Below are positions 36,503-46,363 of a DNA stretch of 64,000 bases, in pieces (position 1 is the first letter of the stretch; each line of letters starts with the position of its first letter). The translations under genes were made by a program, and so were the position numbers. Origin of the DNA: Marchantia polymorpha subsp. ruderalis (lineage: Eukaryota; Streptophyta; Marchantiopsida; Marchantiales; Marchantiaceae); contig AP031355.1 of assembly GCA_037833965.1 (NCBI GenBank), forward strand, positions 12,053,501 to 12,117,500, given 5' to 3'. The notes below the pieces were generated by a model. It was given only the letters and a program-made list of their open reading frames with translations. It was not told where the DNA came from and did not search any database.

Positions 36503-38918
36503 ATGGATGACACCGTGGAAGATTTCGAGGCTTTGTATGGTCAGGCACGGGGCGAGATTGTGAGCAGAAACGGGGCTGTGACTCATCTTCCTTTCCTCTT
36601 CTCGCTGACGCCAACCGATCTTCTCCATCTGTGCCTTTGTATAACTGATTTCCACGACCAGACGTGGCGCGCTGAGTTCTCTGTCGACCAGCTGCAAGAT
36701 TTGGTACCATCTCCGAAATGTGGTGGATCTGTGTTTCAGTTCATTTGACCTTTGTTGTCTGTCCAAAATTAGTACCATAAATCGACAATTCTTGTATGAA
36801 ACATCATGAATTTCGAGATGACAACCATATTTTCGAATCGATGATGGTTCACCATACATCTCTCTCTTTCCAAGACTGTCTGCATATGAAACATAAGAAC
36901 GGGTGTCGCATTTGCGGCGTCCATTAAGGTCGAGGTTTTGTGTTTCAAACGTCATGAGCAAGAAGATTGAGATCAGATTTTGTAGGAATTTGAAAAGCAG
37001 AAGAATTGAGAGTGTCGACGCAATCATTTGGAACCTGTGTCAGTCATTGTGGAGCTTAGAACTCTTGAGAGTTTGAACATTCAGCTTTCATGTATGTCAA
37101 AAAATAGGCCACATAAGTCAAGATATACCAATGTGTAACAACAGGTCTGTGTTTGTTTAAAGCACATTGCAAACTTCAAACTCATTTAAGCTCTCTGGAC
37201 TTACTCTTGACAAACAGGAAGTTTGGTGTTATGTGGTCAGAATACAGGGTATGACATATTGTTCTTGTATTTATCACCTCCTCCACATTTCGCAGGCCTT
37301 GATAACATAGGCGATAACACTACTGTGTTATCGCCTATGGATACAAATGTTAGTCTTTTTGACGAATGTTGTTACCAATTCCCAATCGTCTTACGTCTTC
37401 TGTCTTCTGTTGTCGATCTCCGAAATGACACAGAGAGATGAGGTGGGAATAGGCGGATCCTGGAGCGAGTTTCTTGTGTATCTGAGGGCGGCGTTGGTCT
37501 CCGACAATGTTAAGCTTGTATTTTCCGGACCTGCAAGTGCTGTGGATGGTCATGGTGCATCCTCAACCATTTACCACTGATGGAGTTGTCGTATGATAAG
37601 CAGGTGCTTATTTGCTTCCACTTGATCAGTATCCTGTTCCAGTCTTATGAATTATGAGACATCTCCTCACCTTGAAACTCAGTTTAGGAACATGTGAATG
37701 CAAGTCTGGTGACCAAGCTTCTGTTACAATGCAGGTGCCACATCTGCCAGCGTGGTGGCGCAGAAAGTCAAGGGAACTCCCCGACTGTCACTGCCAGTCA
37801 CAAAGCTTGATGGCTCACATGTTCAAGATGCTATGGGATCTATTGCCCTGGGATTATTCCGATTTTATAATGCTCAATCTTCTATAATCAACGCAGGTAA
37901 AAAATGTCTCAATTGCTATGTGGTCCTTCAAAATGCTACGAAGTGTACTGGGTGGTTGTATTCTTCTTAACTATTACAGTGATGCCTTATATCCTCTTGA
38001 TGTAGCAGTTATCTTCAAGTGTTTTCAATGACTCCATTATGATAAACGTATGGAACAGAGAGAACTCGAGCCTCGATTCTGTCCGCAAGTCTTGCCACAG
38101 AGAAGGTATTTTACTATGGCCTTTCTTACTCCTTTGATTTGACAATTAAATATAGAAGAAATAAAATATTATAGACGTATCATTCTTTCAATTGAGGAAC
38201 CATGATAGCCGCGGTTTCAAAATAGTGGACAACGTTTATTTATAAAAAATTCTATACATTTTATATAGGCTTATGTGGAGGTGGATCTTTCCATTTTGAA
38301 CATAATGATCGTAGGATTTATCAATCCTTACGAAATATGATCATTTGTCATCTATCAGGCCAAAGTTGAAAAACTTCATGAGCAGATCGATGCATCTGGA
38401 GTAAGTTACACCGGTCGGAAGAGAAGTCATAGGGATAGGTCTGTTCAGCTATTCTCTACACCAAGTGGCTCACAGCAATCAAGTGCACCCTTTACGCAGT
38501 TTGAGACCCAAGATGCTTCGAGGCGAACTCTTACACCTCCTACAAGTACGAGTGTCTTCTGTTTCTCAAGAGAATTTTGTTTTCATCTCTGTTAACAAAT
38601 TGAAGTGCAAACTTGTGTTAAATATCTCGCACCCAAAATTTTATCATCCAGTAGTTTTTACTATATATTGGAGCTTAGTCTTAAACTGTATCTCTATCTT
38701 AACTTGTGTTGCATTATTTATGTCAGACACTTTAGAGCAGACCAAGGATGTTGCAGCTGTAAAGCCGACAGGCACGAAAAGTAAACCGCATGCTGCCCCC
38801 GCCTCACGCAGGTAAAGACAGAGTTTATTTTCTGTGCCTACTCGTTTCTGATGAGAACATCAATTTGCTTATTTATAGAGGCCTTGAACAAAGCTATGAT
38901 GAACCGCCTCCAAAATAA
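36503..38918 (+). CDS. XRCC4/XLF/PAXX-superfamily protein, probable NHEJ factor
   Basis: Seven exons: 36503-36703, 37434-37548, 37735-37896, 38059-38105, 38359-38545, 38727-38811 and 38879-38918. All phases agree and give 278 residues. The exon 2 end could instead be 37536, costing four residues in frame. Residues about 38-75 contain HLCLCITDFHDQTWRAEFSV and then a leucine-rich helix (DQLQDL). This matches the [LV]-x-[VI]-[TS]-D-x4-W-x3-F pattern of the head domain in PAXX and XLF. SEFLVYLRAAL and a beta strand NVKLVFSG follow, then a single helix (LGLFRFYNAQSSIINAERTR) leading to a short coiled coil, a basic patch (GRKRSHRDR) and a disordered tail ending SRRGLEQSYDEPPPK. Order and spacing fit PAXX/XLF better than XRCC4, whose GTW strand motif is missing. 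Such proteins bridge Ku and ligase IV at DNA breaks in the nucleus. The gene structure is well supported; family placement is an inference from a motif and layout. Confidence 0.65.
37306..37339. repeat. Perfect 15-bp inverted repeat, 4-nt loop
   Basis: CATAGGCGATAACAC (37306-37320), loop TACT, then GTGTTATCGCCTATG (37325-37339). It lies in intron 1 of the PAXX-like gene, about 95 bp before the exon 2 acceptor. Confidence 0.97.
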
Positions 38919-39794
38919 TCCCTCTCATGTTGTACCACTTACCGACATGCAGGGCGAAGCGGAGAGGTACTGCCATAACTGAGCATCCCGACTAATATGA
39001 AGTGAAGATCATGATAAGGTTTGCAGCAAAGTGTGGTAGATAAGATCATTCCATTTGGGGAACCGTTGTTGTGCAGAGTTTTGTTTCGGTTACATTACTC
39101 CGTAACCATTTTAAACTAGTTACATCGTTGACTCTATTTGCACAGTACTGAGCATCTCAGTACCAGTCAAATGTTGTTGGACAGATGGATCGCTTGTAAG
39201 ATTCCGCACTATGAGTTATTTAAAGGTTTGTTATGTTTGCTTTGTGAGAGTTTTAAACAAAGAGGTGCAATATTTGTGTGACTTTTGATATTGTGAATTG
39301 ACAGCGTACGCAAAGATTTATTGTTTGCAAGTTGCAATATTTCGGATTTTATTGTCGTTTGCAAAAAATGAAGTTGATTTAATCTAAAAGGGATGTTGTT
39401 GTACACTCGTATCTCCAGTTTGTTGACCATTTCTTTCACGTCCAGGTGGCCTTTTCATCATTTCCTTGTGTAGAAATTTTCAAATCGAAACAAATCTAAT
39501 AAACATAATCTAATAATTTGAAAACTTTCGACAAGTCTAGAGAAATTTATCTAGTTCTGTTACTTCTTTGGTATTAATATACATAGCTATACTCGTAGGG
39601 CATAGTAACCTTTGCCCTCATTTCCTTTCTACATCTCAAGCGAGGCCAAGTTGCGACGCCTCCATTTTACAACTAGGAAGAATCTTCCAAGGTCCTCGGC
39701 GCTCAACTGTCGCTTTCTCGAGAAACCTTCCAAACCTTCCACCTCTTCTCTCGTCTTCATCACAGTTGTACGACTAGAGTATATTGAAGCTTAT
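38919..39794. other. Intergenic space between convergent PAXX-like gene and CDT1
   Basis: 876 bp between two stop codons, expected to contain both 3' UTRs. A small inverted repeat, GTACTGAG-CAT-CTCAGTAC, lies at 39145-39163. No coding frame recognised. Confidence 0.6.
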
Positions 39795-42700
39795 CTAACA
39801 ATCTCCAAGAATCTTCTTTTGGATTCTTGTAACGTTGGCAGTCTTGTTTATTCTGCACAGGGAAAAGATTATGAACAGTAAGTTAACATACTTACATATT
39901 AAATGCAAGGAAGAACGGGTGTTTCACATTTTAGGACTCCTATTGAAAATTCCTTCACTAAAATTTGATAAATTTCACTGCTGTATTATGTCTACTTCAG
40001 AATGTACATCAAAGACTGTCCAGGTGCTTCAACTTCTCCAATCATCAATCATGGTTTCCATCATTGAAGACACCCCAAACGACCGAGATTCTGAGATTTC
40101 AGTTCATCGAGAAGTTCAGTCGTCACATGATTTCACTCATGCACGTTCAGTTTCCAAAAGAATAACACATTGCACGAAAGATGCGCTTCAGAAGCTAGAG
40201 CACCAACCTGTATATATAGTCACCGTTAGCAGATGGGTGTTTAGAGATCCAGTCCGGTGCAAGCTCAACGAGCAACTTCAGACGCTCCTCCACCTCGCCT
40301 ACATAGAAACAGACAAATTAAGTTACGATGTACCGAAAGATTCAATCTGATTGGACGCATTATTCCAGTGTGAAATGAATCTTATGGACACGGAGTAAAT
40401 TCAATCGACGGAGTATATTGTGTAACCGGGTTGCGCTAGTACCTCTGTCGGTTATATCGGCATTCGTGGACAGCACATTTCTTATGAGCTCGTTGCGAGG
40501 CAGAACCGAGCGCTTGAGTGACTGGAAAATTAAGCGAAGCTGATTAAACATCTTCGGTAAGCCAGCCATCATCTGCTGCCTCCTCCTTTGTGCCATCAGC
40601 TCCTTCGTATTTTCATCGTTGATCTTTCTCTCCTTCTCTCGCACCTGGACACATCGCGCAAATTATCGGTATCTAAAATAAGGTGGGTCCGAAACCTCTT
40701 CAAAGGATAACCTTCCAAGGCAAACAAGGAGTCCTTCGTTACGTACAATCACTGAAGGGATTGGAATGCAGACAATACGATACGAGTCCCTTTTGGGTAA
40801 AGAATGATGGAGGACTTACGGAAAGAACGAGCTCTGGAGGAAGACTGTCGATAATCGCAAGGTCTGCTGCTGAAACATAAGTCAATTCTTTGGACGTGAT
40901 AGATGGTGGATCTTTTAGTACATTAAAGCTCTCCTCCCGAGAACGAGGATCTGTGCTTAACTCCAGGTCTGGTGTAGCATCACAAGCAGCGTCTATAGTA
41001 GCCTTCGCCTCGTCAACACTTGGTCCAGGAGTCTTAGCCCCATCCTCTTCACGAGTGTCAGTGGAGAACAATGATCCTCTGTTGAATCTGGTCCGCTTGG
41101 GGGGTGAGTAGAGAATACTTCTCACAGGAGTTTGGGGAACTGGAGTGGCCGGAGCACTCAGAGTTTGAGACTTGGGAGGGGACATAAACCGCGGAGGTTC
41201 CATGGAACCACCAGTTTGAGGAGACTTGAAACGCTGAGAGGTACTGGGAGTGCCCAACTTGGCAACAGGTACTTCGGTGCTACGGACTTTCTCCGGTGTG
41301 CTGAACAGAAGAGCCCGTGATCTCTGCGGCCTTACAGGAGAGAAATAGGTTGACTTCCCCAGCGAAGTTTCAGGAGTACTCATCGTAGGGGTGTGAGAAG
41401 ATGACTGATATGGAGCGTACTTACTCTCACCCTTCGGCGTAGACTCAGGAGCTGTACCAACCTGTGGAGTGTTGGGGGCAAATTCCTCTGCAGCAGCAAT
41501 ATGGGTTCGAACAGGTCTGGTAGGGGATCCAAATTTCAGCGACCTCATGATGCCTTGACTCTTCACAGGAACAGCGTCGGTAGAAAGCAATTCTGAATTC
41601 TTGACGTGAATAGGGACAGGGGATTCCTGGACATAATAAGAGAATCGGCTCGGACTAACAGATGCCGGAGTGTGCTCTGTGGCAGGCGAAGATTGGACGT
41701 TTGCACCACTGGTGTGGGGAGTACTAGGAACGCTGGAACACGGCGTCGAAAGTGAGGTGGAAACAAATTGGGGGGTGTGAGCGCGATTGTGTGGAATCTC
41801 AGCCCGCATCCCTGGGAGTGGACTCATGATGGCAGGAGACATTGAAGATCTGCGTTCTGCTGAAGATGCCTCCGACGCTTTGTATACTGAGCTGTCCCGA
41901 AGAGGAGACCGTTGAGCCGAGTGAATGGTTGAGACTCCCTGTGATTCACCACCTTCCTGCTCTCCGGATGCAGATGCCTCTTCAGCTTCCAAAACACTCG
42001 GGGCCCGATGAGAACATGAATCTGAGTTCAAATCCGAAGGTAAGAGACTCGAAGAGGCTTCCTCATTATCAAGGGGAGAAGGCCTGCAAGACTCGTCCCC
42101 ACCGTCAGAAGATTGCAGCGACTCTGAAATGTCATCCTCCGGGATGCCTTCCTTCCAAGGCTCTGAGATATGGTGTTCGAATGAAGTAGAGAAGCGCGCT
42201 GTAATTCTTGAAGATATTGCTGAAGTCTGCAGATGCGCCTCACTAAGAACTGAACCCGAGTGACACCTGGATTCTGTTGACAACTCCTTCTGCCGTTCTT
42301 GGAACAGGGGTTTGAAGGACGGCGCAAAATGAGAAGTCAAGCCAATGTCGAGGAAATCAGCAGGATCCGGTCTCTCGATAGCAGAGAGCTCCTTGTGTCT
42401 TTCTTGGAAGTGACTCTTGAAGGATGGCGGAAAATGAGAGCTAACGTCAATGTCGACGAAGCTGCCGCAGTGAGGCTGCACTATGGAGAACTCGTACACT
42501 TCTGCGATGGAGGCCGGGGCCGGTTCAGCTTCTGGGCCATCTCGAGCTTCTGGGACCTTGTGACGGGCCTCCTCGTTCACAGTGAAAGGAGATTCCGAGC
42601 TTTCTTCTACGGGCTGTTTCAGCGGAGAGTTGGTATCGCATGCATCACCCAAATCCGGCAGCCCTGAGGAGACGGGAGAAGGCATAGACGGCCCACCCAG

Positions 42701-44099
42701 CGGTCTTTGCGGAAGAGGATCTTGAGGCACATCGACGTTCTGATTGATAAAACAGGACACATCGTTAGGTTCGTCCACTCAGAAGGGGGGAAAAAGCCTT
42801 TTTACGTCACACGCTGAAACAACACGTCTATTAACAAGCTCGGCATTTACGGCAAGAAGATCATAGAGCTCAGATTTTGCCACGAAAATCGACCCATTCT
42901 CACCTCGTTAGTTGACCTGCTGAACTTGAGGAGGCGAGCGTGAAACTCTCTTTTCCTCCTGATGGTTTGAGCATTTTTGTCACGAGAGGGGCTTGCAGCA
43001 CCTTTCAAAGGACTTCCCCCGGGAAGGCCCACGAAACTCTTCAAACTGATTCTCAAATCCCAGACGTCTCGACGTGAATCCAGGTCGGGGACTCTGACAT
43101 AGTCGATTTCGATAACCTCCGGAAAGAGAAACTTCAACTGTGCCAAGTGAGACCGTAAGAAGCGCCTGTAAAAAGACCCAATCAGAACGAACTTCTAAAC
43201 AACAATAATAAAAACAAAGCTTCCTAAGAGACAATGACAAGGAAGAAAGTCGCTGATAGTTGATCTCACCTCTTACTCATCTGCTCTACCGTCTTGCAAA
43301 TGCTCTTGAAGGTGCACATTTGACGGCGAATCCCCAAAAGGCTGATCGCTGCTTCGAGCCCTTCATAAAATGTTTCCAGCAGCTTGAGCCTGGAAAAATT
43401 CGGAAAGCTTGTGAGAATCGCCAGATGGGCAACGACGGCTTCAGGTCTCTCGGCCAGTGGGCTGAGTGGACTACACGGGGACTCTTCATTGCATTAGCAG
43501 ACCAGAGATGCTGTGAGCAACGGCTACTAAACTCCCGGATCTTCATCACAAGCTTTCCCGTGGAAAGAAAGCAGAGGTGGAATGCGCGATGGGATAACAG
43601 AATGGCATAAACAGGAGAAAACCAATTGTTTGGGCACTCACTTTGCAGGTAACGAAGGTTTCTTCTTCGGAGGTGGTGTTTGCACGACAGCTGGTTCATC
43701 CTTACTCCCACCGTCATCCTTCAGAGGCTTCCTACTCTCTCTGTCCGTCACGCGTCCGTTGGGATATGAACCACCATTCCGAGCTACTACCGTTCTCACC
43801 GTCCTTTTGACCTCGAGAATGTTCTTCTTCGGCTGCTCTTTCGTGAGGTTCACGGAGAGCTGCTCAGGACGATTGGCAATGACTTCCAGCTTCACGTCCC
43901 TGGCTGATGTTGGAGCCGACACCTTCGTCTCGGTTGGACCTGCGACACCCCTTTTCGCCAATAGTCCCAGCATTTTCCTACTTCGGAAGCTGAGTAGTCC
44001 TCGGCTGTGCTTCAAGGCATCTAAGTGGTGGTTGGAATGCACATCTGCCGGGCTTGAGACCTCACTACTGTTGCCCTCCATATCTCCAGCTCCCGTCAT
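39795..44099 (-). CDS. CDT1: CDT1 DNA replication licensing factor with very long linker
   Basis: Seven minus-strand exons: 43642-44099, 43270-43389, 42904-43165, 40820-42739, 40443-40644, 40208-40298 and 39795-39852. All phases agree and give 1036 residues, against roughly 570-650 in flowering plants. Residues about 150-275 form the central geminin/MCM-binding domain: LPAKLKLLETFYEGLEAAI, then SHLAQLKFLFPEVIEIDYVR and FHARLLKF. The C-terminal winged helix starts with LPPELVLS, contains RRRQQMMAGLPKMFNQL and LAPDWISK, and ends INKTANVTRIQKKILGDC, as in plant CDT1 proteins. Between them is a roughly 640-residue Ser/Pro/Thr-rich linker, nearly all one exon, with many SP/TP sites and an internal repeat (SSHFPPSFKSHFQER and TSHFAPSFKPLFQER). 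CDT1 loads MCM2-7 at origins with ORC and CDC6 in G1. The start is the first ATG of the open exon; a further 5' exon cannot be excluded. Confidence 0.93.
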
Positions 44100-44720
44100 A
44101 TCGCTCGCAATGCAGCTTCCGCTCAAAAGCTCGAGGAGGCTGCTTCTCACGTCAGCCCACTCAGAGACTCCGGCTCCGAAAAGTCCTTCAGGTTCACTTC
44201 GAACACATCACCGCACGCCACACATTTCTCCCCATCTGCACCATACCCAAGAACTCACCGTGACAATGGGTACGATTGCCCATCAGAGCCCTCCCTCTCT
44301 CAGGTACATTGCGGCTTGAAAATGAAAATCTACCTCTCGACCACGACATCTGTTGCTCCTCTTTAACTTCTTGGCGGCGCACTTCACACAGCTCAAATTG
44401 AAGTCATGGAAACTTCGGAAAGAGGATAGGAATCCTCAGAACTTCGATTAGCAGTCATCAGCCTGCAAGCTCATGATCCGAGAAGACTAGCTGATGATGG
44501 ATGGGCTTTGCAGCTGATGAAGCCGTGGGCCAGAGCAGTTCCAAAGCTTTCGGCGAGCTCTTGCTTGCTCTTCCATCATCGACCAACCGCACTCGGAAAC
44601 CTCGAGAGGGAGACGAGAGACCCGTGCTGATCAGCTCATCTCCACATCCCACTCCTCTGCTCTTGAGACGAGATGAGTGAAGCATTGGATCCCCTCTCTT
44701 CCCGTCCCCTCTTAATTGTT

Positions 44721-44744
44721 CCCGCGAAAAAAAACGCGCGAAAT
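44721..44744 (-). promoter_or_regulatory. Two E2F-type sites upstream of CDT1
   Basis: On the minus strand the segment contains ATTTCGCGCG and, 4 nt on, TTTTCGCGGG. Each matches the plant E2F consensus WTTSSCSS. They lie about 620-645 bp above the CDT1 ATG in the same orientation. CDT1 is a known E2F target in plants, so a role in G1/S expression is likely. Confidence 0.6.
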
Positions 44745-45263
44745 CCGACGTGGAATCCTACAAGGACCTCGCGCCGTGTTACCGTTGCAAAAGCGTGCCA
44801 GGTCAGCCCCCACCGAACGACGCCCAGTCCCTTTCTAGCAAGCACGACGTGCAAAGTGGACAAACGTCCGACCTGGCAAGGCGCTCCGTGCTTCCTCTCA
44901 ACAGTGGATGGATGGGAGACCAATGAACCAATCAGATTGCAGATACCGCATCTAGGAATCGGAGCCGTCTATCCTACATCGAAGGCCATTAATCAGTGTA
45001 CGGTATGGACATCAGCGTCTTAGGGCACTCTATGACGACCCTCTCTGGACACTGGACAGTATCAGACTGCGAAACATAATCACTCGATTTATCGGCCGGC
45101 GATAGCGGACGTATCACCGAGTCATAAATCCAGATTCCGTACATAAGTTCCTTTCACAGCTCAACATGGCTGTACTGAAGTAACCAAACACTAACACGGC
45201 GGAACGGCTCTGAAAGTACGGTACGGTCCGCGGTGAAAGACTATACATGGCATGACTCCGGTA

Positions 45264-45309
45264 CGACATACGACATGTATCATCCGCCGATGATACATGT
45301 CGTATGTCG
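45264..45309. repeat. Perfect 21-bp inverted repeat, 4-nt loop
   Basis: Left arm 45264-45284 starts CGACATACGACATG. Loop CGCC is 45285-45288. Right arm 45289-45309 ends CATGTCGTATGTCG. All 21 base pairs match. It lies in the divergent intergenic region. Confidence 0.97.
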
Positions 45310-46363
45310 ACGACTCTTATTTCACATGCGCTCGGGATACTCTTATAGAATAAAGTAAATACTGAGCCACATTGGCATGAACAAGCCAAATGGAGGAAGG
45401 AGGTAAATAAAAGAAGGGACAGAGATGCAGAAGGGTCAACACCGACTCCGGTGATGTGATCTCCTTTCCGGCAGGGAAGAAAAAAAGAACTCGAATTTAA
45501 TCCCGATGTCATGAATTAGAGTTTCCGTGATCATTCCATGTTGAATTTGACTAGCTCCGAGCTCCGAGTCGTGTCATCTCAGGTTCTGTATACGGTACTG
45601 TATGCGACAGAAATTCCATATAGCTGGGAGCTTTCGAGCCAATCATTGCTGAAGTATCAGTGGCCAAAGAATCACTCAGTACTCAGTTGCTCGTCGTTTC
45701 TTGAATTGCGGACCGACGGCGTTGAAGATGGAAGGTCGCAGTAAACACCTACAACTATAGTGCAGGGCAGTTGGTCCTGTACTGTGTGCAGTTTCCAGTG
45801 CTACTGTAGTCCTGGAATTCCCACAGCGCTGCACTGTATTCTATCGTACTGTATAGATGGGTGTATTTTTGTATTATACTGCCTTGACCGTATAATTTTG
45901 GTGATTACGGCCGTCATTTCGCCTACTGTGGACTCCGAGAAGCCAAATTCTTGGCAGACGCCAGGAGGGGGCCCTTTCTTGATGCGACTTGCAGGACAAA
46001 ACGCAGCGAAACTCAGTAGCAAGGCCTTCGGTGGCAGACAGAGTATCAATTCAAGTGAATGTGCATTACAAAGTCAAATCAGAACGCATTTCAGCATCCT
46101 AAAAAATATATACAATTCCCACTGTCGAAGCGAGTGTGGAAAATATATAACAAATGCTTTGAGCTCGATTAGCTTGAAGGCACGATTCGAGCTGAGATGG
46201 AATTCGTGAGAAATTGAATTGTAAAAGAGCAACTGATGTGAAAAGTTTGATGTTGAAATTTGCCTGATTTGACCTGCAGTTTGTTGTGTGCTAATGAGGA
46301 GATCCGAGTGAATTTCTTTCTGTGGATAGTTACTGGTGGAGGGAATCGTAATTGCCTAGAAGG

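Larger units (their letters stand above)
44100..46363. other. Divergent upstream region between CDT1 and the SFI1-kelch gene
   Basis: 2.26 kb between two outward-facing start codons. It holds E2F-like sites at 44721-44744 and a perfect 21-bp inverted repeat at 45264-45309. Open frames here are short and show no recognisable domain. Confidence 0.6.

Noticed and set aside
36215..37027. 270-codon minus-strand frame overlapping the PAXX-like gene
   Set aside because: It is antisense to exon 1 and intron 1 of a gene whose exons all join in phase. Its own sequence shows no domain and begins with a hydrophobic low-complexity stretch.
38401..38448. 48-nt intron within exon 5 of the PAXX-like gene (GTAAGT donor present)
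   Set aside because: Too short for a typical plant intron. The sequence is open in frame and encodes a basic patch. It could still be an in-frame alternative splice.
39629..39773. Alternative last exon for CDT1 (phase-compatible, 48 codons)
   Set aside because: The acceptor at 39853 gives a short exon encoding INKTANVTRIQKKI, which matches the usual plant CDT1 ending, and has a better polypyrimidine tract.
42740..42778. CDT1 exon 4 beginning 13 codons earlier (VDEPND)
   Set aside because: An in-frame TGA lies just before, and the phase does not match exon 3. The CAG acceptor at 42740-42742 joins exactly in phase 0.
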